From assembly GCA_030427705.1 (NCBI GenBank), contig JAUIBR010000022.1, forward strand, positions 1 to 64,000: a DNA stretch of 64,000 bases. Reading direction: 5' to 3'. Positions within the stretch are counted from its first letter, which is position 1. Every line of letters begins with the position of its first letter. A model generated the notes under the pieces. The model was not told where the DNA came from and did no database searches. It saw only the letters and a list, made by a program, of their open reading frames with translations. Shown one piece after another: positions 26,181 through 35,871 of this stretch. The position numbers and the translations under genes are program-made. The stretch comes from a bacterium (GTDB lineage Bacteria > Myxococcota_A > Bradymonadia > Bradymonadales > Bradymonadaceae).

Positions 26181-27691
26181 TGGCCTCCTCCCATCACAGC
26201 TTGGATATAGTTCGACGTCTCAAACGCCTGCGCCGCCGTGCGGTCCATGTGTTCGCTTATCGGTCCGGCGAACCCGACCCACAGCAGCAGGACCAGCAAA
26301 ATCCCGGCGACTGGCAAATAGCGCTGCGCTCGAGTGCGCTCCCCCGCAGGCGCAGTGTTCGTCTTCCAAAACAACATACTGCCTGCGCGTGCTGCGGCCA
26401 CCAACGTGAAGAACGATCCGGTCAACATCACGATCCACGCGAGTTCGTGCCATCGAGTGTCAGCCGCAGCCGACAGAATGAAGACCTTCCCAAGGAAGCC
26501 CGACATCGGAGGCAGGCCGGCAGCGATGATCATCGCGATCATAAACGTCATGCCTAGGAGCACGATATTCGGCATCACCGGGCCCGGTTCGAGGCGGTCT
26601 TTGCTGCCACCTCGCTCGTTCAGAATCATGTCTGCTAGCAGAAACAAACCGGCCGAAATCAGCGTCGAATGCACCATGTAATACAGGCTTCCTGACAACC
26701 CGTCTGGGGTGTAGAGGCCAACGCCGACCAAGATCGTTCCAACCGAAGCGATGACCATATAGGCGACCATCAATCGCAGCGAACGCGCGGCCGCAACACC
26801 GATGGTTCCCATCACCAATGTGAGCAGCGCCAGGGGCAGCAGGTAGTCGTCCAATAACCCCGTCACGAACCCTCGGTCATCCCCGAAAATCAGGATGGTG
26901 GTTCGGATCAGTGCATAGACCCCGACCTTGGTCATAATCGCGTAGATGGCAGCAACCGGTGCAGTAACGGAGGCGTAAGCCTTCGGCAGCCAGAAATAGA
27001 GCGGAAAGATGGCTGCCTTCATCGAGAACACCACCATCATCAGAAACGCGCCAGCTTTCAGCATCATCGCGTCTCCAGGCCCCACCTGGGCGGCCTTGAC
27101 CGCCATGTCGGCCATGTTCAACGTCCCGGTGATTCCATAGAGAACGCCAACCCCAATCAGGAAGAGTGCTGAACCGATGAGGTTGAGGAACACATAGCGC
27201 ATCCCGCCTTTCAAACGGTCCGCGCCTCCGCCATACACGGCGAGCACGTACGCCGTCAGCAGCAGAATCTCGAAGAAAACAAAGAGGTTGAACATATCAC
27301 CGGTCAGGAATGCCCCGTTGATTCCAGTGATTTGCATCAAGAACAGGAAGTGGAAAAACGCCCCTTCCTCGTCGTCCCCAGATAGCCCGTACAGGTACGC
27401 GAACAGCGCTAAAACATTAGTCAGCAGGACCATCGTTGCGCTGAGCCGGTCCAAGACAAACACAATGCCATAAGGCATTGGCCACTCGCCAAGACCGTAG
27501 GTGAAGATCGTGCCGTCCCATGCCATCACAAACATGTAGATAGCCGCAGCCAACGACGCGGTGATCCCGCCCAACCCCAACAATCGGCGCACGCTCAGCA
27601 GCGATTTTCCCGCCAAGAGACAGCACATTGCGGCAACCAGCGGGATGACGACCGGCGCGACCATCCAATGGTAGAAGACGGGTTCCGTCAC
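26177..27691 (-). CDS. mnhD: Mrp/Pha cation:proton antiporter subunit D
   Basis: A 504-residue polytopic protein of the proton-translocating complex I ND2/ND4/ND5-like family with about fourteen membrane helices. The conserved SMKAAIFPLYFWLPKAYAS segment carries the key Lys of the ion channel, followed by PVAAIYAIMTKVGVYAL. It works with subunit A as one of two antiporter-like channels. Both ends overlap neighbours by 4 bp. Confidence 0.95.
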   Translation of the reverse strand: MTEPVFYHWMVAPVVIPLVAAMCCLLAGKSLLSVRRLLGLGGITASLAAAIYMFVMAWDGTIFTYGLGEWPMPYGIVFVLDRLSATMVLLTNVLALFAYLYGLSGDDEEGAFFHFLFLMQITGINGAFLTGDMFNLFVFFEILLLTAYVLAVYGGGADRLKGGMRYVFLNLIGSALFLIGVGVLYGITGTLNMADMAVKAAQVGPGDAMMLKAGAFLMMVVFSMKAAIFPLYFWLPKAYASVTAPVAAIYAIMTKVGVYALIRTTILIFGDDRGFVTGLLDDYLLPLALLTLVMGTIGVAAARSLRLMVAYMVIASVGTILVGVGLYTPDGLSGSLYYMVHSTLISAGLFLLADMILNERGGSKDRLEPGPVMPNIVLLGMTFMIAMIIAAGLPPMSGFLGKVFILSAAADTRWHELAWIVMLTGSFFTLVAAARAGSMLFWKTNTAPAGERTRAQRYLPVAGILLVLLLWVGFAGPISEHMDRTAAQAFETSNYIQAVMGGGQ

Positions 27692-28023
27692 GGCTCCTCC
27701 CCATCTACGTGGTCACTGCCAAGCTCTACGTATGCTTTGACCGCCAAGATGATCGAGAACGCCGTCATACCAAAACCGATGACGATCGCGGTGAGCACTA
27801 ATGCCTGTGGAAGCGGGTCTGTGTAGACCTCGACGCCATCCTGCAGAATCGGGGGACTGCCGACCTCGAGCCGGCCCATGCTGAAAAGGAACAGGTTAAC
27901 GGCGTAACTAATCAACGAAAGGCCAAGCACCACGGGGAACGTGCGTGCTCGGAGCACCAGATAGACGCCCATTGCAACCAACACAGCAATGGTGACTGAC
28001 ACCAGGAGTTCAAACGAGATCAT
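27688..28023 (-). CDS. mnhC: Mrp/Pha cation:proton antiporter subunit C
   Basis: A 111-residue NuoK-like protein with three membrane helices: GVYLVLRARTFPVVLGLSLI, then an AVNLFLFSMGRL loop, and DPLPQALVLTAIVIGFGMTA. These are standard MrpC features. It overlaps the A-B fusion gene and subunit D by 4 bp each. Confidence 0.95.
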   Translation of the reverse strand: MISFELLVSVTIAVLVAMGVYLVLRARTFPVVLGLSLISYAVNLFLFSMGRLEVGSPPILQDGVEVYTDPLPQALVLTAIVIGFGMTAFSIILAVKAYVELGSDHVDGEEP

Positions 28024-30836
28024 TCGTTGCCTCCTGCCTTGTCTTGCACTTCCATCGTCTGCTGATAACGGCTCAGTCGGCGGATGATCAGCACGAGCGA
28101 GCCCACGACGACCAAGAAGACGCCGGTATCGAACGCCATCGCGCTCGCGATGTGCACCTCACCGATTCCGGGCGGGTGCAGATGCAGCATTCCACTGGTC
28201 AAAAACGGGCGGCCCCAAACAAACGCCGCCAGACCTGTACCTACGGCCAGCAATACGCCGATAGCCGATAGCCTCACCAGATCGAGCTTGAAACGGCCTT
28301 TTGTCCAATCCAAACCACTGGCCACGAATTGCATCGCCAAGGCAACAACCGCGACAAGGCCTGCGATAAAGCCGCCGCCCGGCAAGTTGTGCCCGCGCAT
28401 GAAGATGTAGAAGGCCACCAAAAGCGCGGTCGGGACGAGCACCCGCGTGACCGAGGTCAGCATGAGTGGGAAGCGTTCCTCGGGGAACGGCATCACCTGG
28501 TTGGGATAGAGCGGCTTCTTGCCGGTCAGCATCACGATGATCCCTACCGACGCCAGCGCCAGAACCGAAACCTCGCCCATCGTGTCAAAGCCACGGAAAT
28601 CGACCAAGATCACGTTGACCACGTTTGTCCCGCCGCCTTTGGGAAGTGATTCGGCGAGGTAGTAATCCGCGATGGTCTGTTGCTGGCGAGTCATGACACC
28701 CCAAGCCAGCGCACCGACCCCGATACCAGCACTTGCAGCGACCAAGATATCCCGGCTGCGGCGCAGCCAACCAGACTCAACGGGGTTCCACTGCGGCAGG
28801 ACAAACAGGGCCAACAACAACAGGAGAACGGTCACGACCTCGACCGAGATTTGGGTCAACCCCAGATCCGGCGCCGAGAAATAGATGAACATCAACGAGA
28901 CGATCAGCCCCACAACGCTCATGAATATGAGCGAGACCAACCGTTTGCGTTGAAAGAAGTCGGTCATGAATGCGCCAGCGATGAGTAGAATCACAGGCAC
29001 GAGCGATACCAGCGACGCGGGCGTCTGCACCCCGGTGCCGGACTGCCAACCTTCCTCGATATAGGCCATGAAACCGGCCAACGTCGCGAAGCTGATCGTG
29101 TACGCCATGTAGCGCTGGAGCGACTGATTATCCACCAAGCGGTCCAACGCACGCGCGCCTTCGATCAGCATTTCGATAAACGATTCGAAGAAGTCTTTTC
29201 CAACGATCGTTGGGAGCTTGTCGCCGATTGCCGCGATCTTCTTCCACTGCGTGTACACGCCAATTCCAGCCGCTATCGCGACCAACGTCATATACAACTC
29301 AGGCACGAGCCCATGCCACCAGTGCAGATGCAGTGCCTCTGGCATGTCGTAGCCGGTGACCGGCGATGCGGTGGCGTAGAGGAAGCTCTCTGCCGTATAC
29401 ATTGGCACGACCCCAACGACCACACAGACGGCGACCAATATGGCCACTGGCAGCCACATACCAAATGGCGGATCGTGTGGATGTTTCGGCAGGTCGTGGG
29501 CTTCTGGACCAAAAAACACGTCGTGGATGAACCGCACCGAATACGCGACGCTAAACAGGCCACCTACGGTCGCGACCACGGGGAAAATCCACGCCCAGTA
29601 CTCAGCGTCGGGCCAATAAGGATGCGCCTGCGACAGTGTGTAGGCCTCCTTAAAGAACATCTCTTTGGAAAGGAAACCATTGAAGAACGGCGCGCCGCCC
29701 ATGGCCAACGCGCCCAAAGTCGCCAGACCGAACGTTATGGGCATCGAATGCCGCAGTCCGCTCAAGAGGCGGGCATCACGCGTTCCACATTCATGGTCGA
29801 CGATCCCCGCGCTCATGAACAACGACGCCTTGAAGGCTGCGTGATTCATGATGTGGAACACCGCCGCGATTGTGGCCCACTTAGTACTCATGCCCAGGCA
29901 CGCCGTGATAATGCCCAGGTGACTGATGGTTGAGTACGCCAGCAGGCCCTTCAGATCGTGCTTGAACAGTGCGACGTATGCTGCGAACGCCAGGGTCGTC
30001 AGACCGGCGCCCGTGACCAGGAAGAACCACTCGGGACTGCCGCTCATTGCGGGGTGGAGGCGTGCCAACAAGAACACGCCTGCTTTCACCATTGTCGCGG
30101 AGTGCAGGTACGCACTGACCGGCGTCGGCGCCGTCATCGCGTTTGGTAGCCAGAAATGGAAAGGGAACTGTGCGCTCTTTGTGAACGCCCCCATTAAGAC
30201 GCAAATCAGAGCCGCCCAGTAGAGATCGTGATCCAGAATCTGCGGGCCGGAAGCCAACACGACGCTGAGCTCCAAGCTGCCCGTGATCTCTTGCAAGAGC
30301 AGCACGCCGGCCAAAAGGAACAGACCACCACTGCCCGTGATCATCAGGGCCAACCGCGCGCCTTGCCGCGCGGCAGGAAGGTGTCGCCAATACCCGATGA
30401 GCAGGAACGAACTGATAGAAGTGAGCTCCCAGAACATCGCCAGAAGCAACAAGTTTTCGCTGGTCACCACGCCCAACATGGCGCCCATGAATGTCATGAG
30501 CATCGCATAGAACGGGCCGATCGGGTCGTCCTCGGTCAGATAGAACTTCGCATAGATCACGACCATCAGGCCGATACCAAGGATCAAGATGCAGAACAGC
30601 ATCGCCAATCCGTCCATACGGAATGCGATGTTTAGCCCAATGCGCTCAATCCATGGCCACGAGTCGACGAAGACATTGCCTGCCATCACCTCTGGTACGA
30701 GGGAAGCCAGCAAACCCAAACCCAATCCTGTAGTTGTCGCAGCAACGTAGAAGCTTGCGTTGCGGCTAAACCTCGCCGCAAACCAAACCGGTCCAATTGC
30801 CAAAAACGGCAGTAGAACGATTAGCAACATCGTCAT
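28020..30836 (-). CDS. Mrp/Pha antiporter fused subunits A and B
   Basis: A 938-residue polytopic protein, first gene of the antiporter operon. The N-terminal 500 residues are a ND5-like channel (AQFPFHFWLPNAMTAPTPVS with its Lys/His region, then AYLHSATMVKAGVFLLARLHP). The middle holds the MrpA C-terminal domain. The last 130 residues, from about LMLTSVTRVLVPTALLVAFY, are the MrpB domain (GHNLPGGGFIAGLVAV). A fused A-B protein is known from Pha-type (group 2) systems. The full order AB-C-D-E-F-G on one transcript gives a complete antiporter for sodium or potassium and pH homeostasis, consistent with a saline habitat. Divergent from the gene at 30905. Confidence 0.94.
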   Translation of the reverse strand: MTMLLIVLLPFLAIGPVWFAARFSRNASFYVAATTTGLGLGLLASLVPEVMAGNVFVDSWPWIERIGLNIAFRMDGLAMLFCILILGIGLMVVIYAKFYLTEDDPIGPFYAMLMTFMGAMLGVVTSENLLLLAMFWELTSISSFLLIGYWRHLPAARQGARLALMITGSGGLFLLAGVLLLQEITGSLELSVVLASGPQILDHDLYWAALICVLMGAFTKSAQFPFHFWLPNAMTAPTPVSAYLHSATMVKAGVFLLARLHPAMSGSPEWFFLVTGAGLTTLAFAAYVALFKHDLKGLLAYSTISHLGIITACLGMSTKWATIAAVFHIMNHAAFKASLFMSAGIVDHECGTRDARLLSGLRHSMPITFGLATLGALAMGGAPFFNGFLSKEMFFKEAYTLSQAHPYWPDAEYWAWIFPVVATVGGLFSVAYSVRFIHDVFFGPEAHDLPKHPHDPPFGMWLPVAILVAVCVVVGVVPMYTAESFLYATASPVTGYDMPEALHLHWWHGLVPELYMTLVAIAAGIGVYTQWKKIAAIGDKLPTIVGKDFFESFIEMLIEGARALDRLVDNQSLQRYMAYTISFATLAGFMAYIEEGWQSGTGVQTPASLVSLVPVILLIAGAFMTDFFQRKRLVSLIFMSVVGLIVSLMFIYFSAPDLGLTQISVEVVTVLLLLLALFVLPQWNPVESGWLRRSRDILVAASAGIGVGALAWGVMTRQQQTIADYYLAESLPKGGGTNVVNVILVDFRGFDTMGEVSVLALASVGIIVMLTGKKPLYPNQVMPFPEERFPLMLTSVTRVLVPTALLVAFYIFMRGHNLPGGGFIAGLVAVVALAMQFVASGLDWTKGRFKLDLVRLSAIGVLLAVGTGLAAFVWGRPFLTSGMLHLHPPGIGEVHIASAMAFDTGVFLVVVGSLVLIIRRLSRYQQTMEVQDKAGGNE

Positions 30837-30904
30837 TGGACGATTAGCTCCACATCAGGAAACGGTTACCGAACTCTCAGACCTATCGGATGCTAGGAGG
30901 GACA

Positions 30905-32086
30905 ATGTGGCTCAGAATTCCGAAAATTTGTAGGGAAATCCTTCGAACGAATCGTCACTTAAAAGCGAACGATCCGGCCCAAACGACGATCGCGGTTGTG
31001 CTTCTCACGATTCTGGACATGCTGAGTCATATGACTGCTGAAGCCATTCATCGCTACCGGGATGTGTTGTCCCAATTTCAAGCTCTGGAGTACGGCGACG
31101 CCAAGCTTGGCGTCGCAGAACGGCTGGTTGAGATTAGTCGCGACACCGGCCTGCTCTCGCTGGAATACCACGCGCGATTGTTGCTGGTGAGCTGCCTTAC
31201 ATTCATCGGTCAGAAGGACCGTTGTTTGGTCGAGTTCGCCTGGCTCTTGGGCAAATACGACAGCGATCCTGACTACTACAATGAGTTCCTGCGCTCCCTG
31301 CTCTGGCGCTACAAATGGATGGTGTCGACCCTGCAGGATTACCCGCAGTTTTCGCTGCAGGATATTGAAGGTCGATTCGACGATATCGAACGACGCTTCG
31401 TCGCCGCAGGCTACGATCTGGGAGCCGTCTGGAAACAGCGTTGTTACGTCGCGATGGGGGTGTTTAACGATGATGATGTGCGCTCGACATTCGCAAAATG
31501 GCAGATGGGCGGGAACGACGAACAATCGGATTGCTACGCGTGCGAGGTCCACTTTCAGACCAAATACCACCTTTACTTTGGTGAGCTCGATGAGGCTCTG
31601 AAATCCGCACGACCTTTGATTGATGGTGAGGCAAGCTGCGAGTCAATCCCGCACGGGACGTTCAACGAATTGGCGGTGGCGCTGGATTCACATTCGCCCG
31701 ATTTGGCGCGCGAGCTGCATCGTCGGGGATGGACTCTGATCTCGGAGCGTATCGAAGGGTTCGCGGAAGACTGGGCGATGCACGTCGAGTACGCGGCTCG
31801 GCACTTGCCCGATGAAGTCGCCGGAATGGTCTCGCCGCATTATGCCCACGTTCAGGGAGACACGCCGTGGACGCGGTGCTTCGTAGAAAGTGCCGCGATT
31901 CGGGCGTTCGAGACGGTCGGCGAGGTCCAAGTGGTAGGCGGAGAGACTCTGGACCAGGCAAGCGTTGCGACCATCCGTGCTGATTTGACGCAGACGCTGT
32001 CAGCGTTTGACGCACGCAACGGCAACACCGGAATGTCCGAAAAACTGAACGGGATCTTTGGGTGTGAACTTCCGGGCATGGAGTGA
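30905..32086 (+). CDS. Unrecognised helical protein
   Basis: The start is the ATG at 30905 because AGGAGG lies 4 bases upstream; in-frame ATGs at 31019 and 31031 are alternatives. The product has 393 residues with mostly helical repeats of TPR-like character (LRSLLWRYKWMVSTLQDYPQ, LDEALKSARPLIDGE) but no clear consensus. No signal peptide is clear; a short hydrophobic patch lies at about residues 29-40. It is followed 59 bp later by the urocanase gene. Function unknown. Confidence 0.6.
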   Translation: MWLRIPKICREILRTNRHLKANDPAQTTIAVVLLTILDMLSHMTAEAIHRYRDVLSQFQALEYGDAKLGVAERLVEISRDTGLLSLEYHARLLLVSCLTFIGQKDRCLVEFAWLLGKYDSDPDYYNEFLRSLLWRYKWMVSTLQDYPQFSLQDIEGRFDDIERRFVAAGYDLGAVWKQRCYVAMGVFNDDDVRSTFAKWQMGGNDEQSDCYACEVHFQTKYHLYFGELDEALKSARPLIDGEASCESIPHGTFNELAVALDSHSPDLARELHRRGWTLISERIEGFAEDWAMHVEYAARHLPDEVAGMVSPHYAHVQGDTPWTRCFVESAAIRAFETVGEVQVVGGETLDQASVATIRADLTQTLSAFDARNGNTGMSEKLNGIFGCELPGME

Positions 32087-32098
32087 TACCCAGTTTTC

Positions 32099-32130
32099 GA
32101 GTACTGAATACCGAGAGTACCGAATACCGA
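32099..32130. repeat. 16-bp tandem duplication inside a short inverted repeat
   Basis: Two copies of GAGTACTGAATACCGA (second copy with C for T at position 7) lie head to tail just before the urocanase start. They are bracketed by TCGAGTA (32097-32103) and TACTCGA (32132-32138). It lies in the leader between the unknown gene and hutU. Confidence 0.8.
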
Positions 32131-32145
32131 TTACTCGAGACGATC

Positions 32146-34164
32146 ATGACCAGCTTCGCAGACGCCATTCGCCAGGGAATCCCAGCATCCATCCCAGCCG
32201 CCGCTCCGCCAATGGAGGACGGCGTGGACCGCGCTCCGGATCGGCCGCAAGTGTTGAATCCTGCCCAGCGGAAACTGGCGCTGAAGAACGCGCTTCGTTA
32301 CTTCCCAAAATCGTGGCACGCCGAGCTCGCCCCTGAGTTCGCGAACGAGCTCAAGACGGACGGTCGCATCTACATGCGCCGATTCCGACCTGACTACGAG
32401 ATGTACGCGCGTCCGATCGATGAGTACCCCGCAAAGTCTAAGCAGGCTGCGGCGATCATGCTGATGATCCAGAACAACCTGGATAATCGCGTCGCTCAAC
32501 ATCCGTATGAGCTGATTACGTATGGCGGCAACGGAACGGTCTTCCAGAACTGGGCGCAATACCTGCTGACGATGAAGTACTTGTCGCAGATGACCGACGA
32601 GCAAACGCTTGTTTTGTATAGTGGCCACCCGATGGGCCTCTATCCTTCGCACCCGGATGCGCCGCGGGTGGTCGTCACAAACGGCATGGTCATTCCCAAT
32701 TACTCAAGCCGAGAAGACTACGATCGCATGGCCGCCTTGGGCGTCACGTCGTACGGCCAGATGACGGCGGGAAGCTTCATGTACATCGGTCCGCAAGGCA
32801 TCGTGCATGGCACGACGATTACGTTGCTCAACGCCGGTCGAAAGGTCCTTGGTTTGGAGCCGGGGCAGGATTTGGCAGGCAAAGTGTTTGTGACGTCCGG
32901 ACTGGGCGGCATGAGCGGCGCGCAGGCAAAAGCGGCTGTCATCGCCGGTGCCGTCGGCGTCGTGGCCGAGGTCAATCCCTACGCGCTTAAGAAACGGCAT
33001 GAGCAAGGCTGGGTGATGGAGGTCGAGGAAGACCTCGACAAGCTGTTGGTCCGCATCGAAAAGGCGCGCGCAGCCAAAGAGAAAGTGTCGATTGGCTACC
33101 TGGGTAACGTGGTCGAACTTTGGGAGCGCCTCGCACAAGCTGGTGTCCCCATCGAGTTGGGAAGCGACCAAACGTCGCTGCACATTCCGTTCGCCGGCGG
33201 ATACTACCCTGCTGGACTCACACTCGAGCAATCGCAAGACCTGATGAACAACGCGCCGGAGCAGTTCAAAGACCATGTCTACGAGTCGCTGCGTCGACAG
33301 GTCAAAGCCATCCATACTATGACAGATGCTGGCATGTATTTCTGGGACTACGGCAACGCGTTCCTGCTAGAGAGCTCGCGCGCTGGCGCCGAGGGCATTC
33401 TCAACCCCGATGGCACATTCACGTACCCATCGTACGTCGAAGACATCATGGGCCCTATGTGCTTTGACTACGGGTTCGGACCATTCCGCTGGGTCTGCTG
33501 CTCCGGCAATCCAGACGACCTGCGCAAGACCGACCAAATCGCAGCCGACGTCTTGGAACGACAAGCTTCCGAAGCCAAGCCAGACAACAAACAGCAAATC
33601 TTGGACAACCTTCTCTGGATTCAGCAGGCCGAGAACAACCAGATGGTCGTCGGCTCGCAAGCCCGCATCCTGTATGCCGATTGCGAAGGTCGCCGCAAAA
33701 TCGCGCAGGCTTTCAACAAAGCGATTTCGGCAGGCGATGTTTCAGCACCTATCGTATTGGGTCGCGACCACCACGACGTGTCCGGCACCGACTCGCCGTT
33801 CCGTGAAACAGCGAACATCCGCGACGGCTCGATGTTCACGGCCGACATGGCTGTCCACAACGTGATCGGTGACTCGTTCCGTGGCGCTACCTGGGTGTCG
33901 CTGCACAATGGCGGTGGCGTGGGTTGGGGCGAGGTGATGAACGGAGGCTTCGGACTCGTGCTAGATGGGACGTCAGATGCCGAACGACGAGCAACCAGCA
34001 TGTTGAATTGGGACGTCATCAACGGCGTTTCACGCCGCGCCTGGGCTCGCAACGAGGGCGCCATCTTCGCGGCCAAAGAGGCTATGAATCAAATCGACGG
34101 CTTAGAGCTCACACTCCCCGAGGTCGCGGATGACGATGTCGTAGATTCGGCGTTTGACGACTAG
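32146..34164 (+). CDS. hutU: Urocanate hydratase
   Basis: Urocanase converts urocanate to imidazolone propionate in histidine degradation, using tightly bound NAD+. The start is the ATG at 32146 (GAG 7 bases upstream); an open frame extends further without an RBS. The 672-residue product shows the family signatures ITYGGNGTVFQNWAQY, YSGHPMGLYPS, GTSYGQ-like text before MTAGSFMYIGPQGIVHGTT, FVTSGLGGMSGAQAKAA, ELGSDQTSLH and FRWVCCSGNPDDL with the catalytic Cys region. It is longer than the roughly 555-residue bacterial standard and matches the long form of the family. No other hut gene is in the window. Confidence 0.95.
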   Translation: MTSFADAIRQGIPASIPAAAPPMEDGVDRAPDRPQVLNPAQRKLALKNALRYFPKSWHAELAPEFANELKTDGRIYMRRFRPDYEMYARPIDEYPAKSKQAAAIMLMIQNNLDNRVAQHPYELITYGGNGTVFQNWAQYLLTMKYLSQMTDEQTLVLYSGHPMGLYPSHPDAPRVVVTNGMVIPNYSSREDYDRMAALGVTSYGQMTAGSFMYIGPQGIVHGTTITLLNAGRKVLGLEPGQDLAGKVFVTSGLGGMSGAQAKAAVIAGAVGVVAEVNPYALKKRHEQGWVMEVEEDLDKLLVRIEKARAAKEKVSIGYLGNVVELWERLAQAGVPIELGSDQTSLHIPFAGGYYPAGLTLEQSQDLMNNAPEQFKDHVYESLRRQVKAIHTMTDAGMYFWDYGNAFLLESSRAGAEGILNPDGTFTYPSYVEDIMGPMCFDYGFGPFRWVCCSGNPDDLRKTDQIAADVLERQASEAKPDNKQQILDNLLWIQQAENNQMVVGSQARILYADCEGRRKIAQAFNKAISAGDVSAPIVLGRDHHDVSGTDSPFRETANIRDGSMFTADMAVHNVIGDSFRGATWVSLHNGGGVGWGEVMNGGFGLVLDGTSDAERRATSMLNWDVINGVSRRAWARNEGAIFAAKEAMNQIDGLELTLPEVADDDVVDSAFDD

Positions 34165-34529
34165 TCATTGCCGCCGGTGATTCCGTGCAGCAAGTCTAGA
34201 ATCTCGTCGGCTTCGTAGGGCTTTGCTAGGAAACCTGCGCATCCCATTTCATGGGCCTTGAGCCGGGTTTTTCCGTCTGTGTGGCCCGTCATGATAACAA
34301 CCGGGATATTCTCCGTGCGCTCATCAGAGCTCAGCATTTCGACGACGTTCCATCCGCCAACGCGGGGCATGGAAAGGTCGAGCAGAATGACATCGGGAGT
34401 ATGGTCGATTGCGGCGAAAATGCCCTGACTGCCATCGACGGCCATGATGACGTCAAACTCATCTTCGAGCAGTTGCTCAAGGTACTGACGGTTGTATTCG
34501 TCATCTTCTATGATTAGAACGCGTGCCAC
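34161..34529 (-). CDS. Single-domain response regulator
   Basis: The start is a GTG at 34529 (GAGG 7 bases upstream). The frame is open 171 bases further but would run into the DUF445 gene. The 122-residue product is one CheY-like receiver: acidic pair in VLIIEDDEYN, phospho-acceptor D51 in PDVILLDLSMPR, Thr in VVIMTGHTDG and Lys in GFLAKPYEADE. No output domain is present, so it signals through protein contacts. No histidine kinase is adjacent. Its stop overlaps the hutU stop by 4 bp. Confidence 0.9.
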   Translation of the reverse strand: MARVLIIEDDEYNRQYLEQLLEDEFDVIMAVDGSQGIFAAIDHTPDVILLDLSMPRVGGWNVVEMLSSDERTENIPVVIMTGHTDGKTRLKAHEMGCAGFLAKPYEADEILDLLHGITGGND

Positions 34530-34614
34530 GTGCAAACCTCGCAGGTGATAGACGGTTGTCGCATAAATCGTTCGGCCTGTAAAATTTTCGAGCTTTCGCA
34601 GCGACTTAGCGCCC

Positions 34615-35823
34615 ATGACGCCATTCGAAATTGCCCAATTAGCTTCAATTCCCGTGACCAGTGCCATCGTTGGTTGGGGTACGAACGTACTGGCGCTCAA
34701 GATGACGTTTTACCCGGTGAGTTTCATTGGGATTCCGCCATATCTGGGTTGGCAGGGCATCATTCCCGCAAAAGCCAAATCCATGGCCGAGCGTACTGTT
34801 GACCTAATTACGACCAAGCTCGTTGGCGTTCAAGAGGTCATCGATAGACTAGACCCCAAGCGGGTTTCCGAGGAATTATCGGAATCGGTTGCGGGCCTGA
34901 TGCGCGACGTCATCGACGACGTGATGTCGCAACATGAGCCGCAGCTCTGGTTGCTACTGCCAGATGTTGCCAAAGAAGAAATCTACGCGCGCGCAATCGA
35001 ACACGCTCCAGCCGTCATCGAAGAGTCGGTGGTCGACCTCAAGATCGAAGTCCATGAGGTGCTCGACCTCAAAACGATGGCCGTCGCAGCCCTCCTGGAA
35101 GACCGCGCGTTTCTGAACCAAATCTTCCTCGAGTGCGGACGCGAAGAATTCAAGTTCATCGAGAAAAGCGGCCTCTACTTCGGATTCGCATTCGGCCTGA
35201 TGCTGATGGGCATTTGGATCGTCGCGGCGTTGGATTGGATGATGCCACTCGTCGGCTTTCTGATTGGCTGGGCGACGAACTACCTCGCCCTGAAGATGAT
35301 CTTCGAGCCGGAGCAACCAAAGAAGATTTTGGGATTCACCTGGCAAGGCGGCTTCCTCAAGCGCCAGGACGAAGTCTCCGAAGCCTACGCACGCCTTGTT
35401 ACCCAAAACATCGTGAACGCTCGAAATATCCTGCGTGCGCTGTTTGAGGGCCCCGGTGCGGACCGCTTGTTGGGAATCATCGACCGCCATGTTCAGGACG
35501 CGGCAGAGCAATACGCGGTTGTCCCAGACGCCGTGACCAGCCTTCTAATCGGCGGCGACAATTACCAAAACATCAAGCAGACCATTGCGGAGCGCATCGT
35601 GGACGCCGTCCCTGGTGGTCCTGTGTACGTGGCGGAAGGTTACGCTGAAGAAGCGCTCGACCTTGAAAACACGCTACGTGAGCGCCTTAAAGAGCTGCCG
35701 CCCGGCGAGTTTGCCGGGCTGTTGCGTCCGATCTTCCAGGAGGACGAATGGAAACTCCTATTGGTCGGCGCCGTGCTCGGCCTCTTAGTCGGCGTGTTTC
35801 AGGCGTTTGTTGTGCTCGCCTAA
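34615..35823 (+). CDS. DUF445 family membrane protein
   Basis: A 402-residue protein with two copies of the DUF445 core: VGWGTNVLALKMTFYPVSF near residue 22 and IGWATNYLALKMIFEPEQP near 222, each followed by a QG-type GIIPAK / GGFLKR segment. Membrane helices occur at the N-terminus, centre and C-terminus, with a helical soluble part between. The family is widespread; in Firmicutes some members affect sporulation or envelope structure, but no biochemical role is settled. It is divergent from the response regulator, with 85 bp between. Confidence 0.88.
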   Translation: MTPFEIAQLASIPVTSAIVGWGTNVLALKMTFYPVSFIGIPPYLGWQGIIPAKAKSMAERTVDLITTKLVGVQEVIDRLDPKRVSEELSESVAGLMRDVIDDVMSQHEPQLWLLLPDVAKEEIYARAIEHAPAVIEESVVDLKIEVHEVLDLKTMAVAALLEDRAFLNQIFLECGREEFKFIEKSGLYFGFAFGLMLMGIWIVAALDWMMPLVGFLIGWATNYLALKMIFEPEQPKKILGFTWQGGFLKRQDEVSEAYARLVTQNIVNARNILRALFEGPGADRLLGIIDRHVQDAAEQYAVVPDAVTSLLIGGDNYQNIKQTIAERIVDAVPGGPVYVAEGYAEEALDLENTLRERLKELPPGEFAGLLRPIFQEDEWKLLLVGAVLGLLVGVFQAFVVLA

Positions 35824-35871
35824 AATGAGCGATAACGTTTGGTATCCAATCAAGAACAACTGGAGACTACG

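Noticed and set aside
34530-34700. Upstream extension of the response regulator to 34700
   Set aside because: It overlaps the start of DUF445 on the other strand, and a GTG with RBS at 34529 gives a normal receiver.
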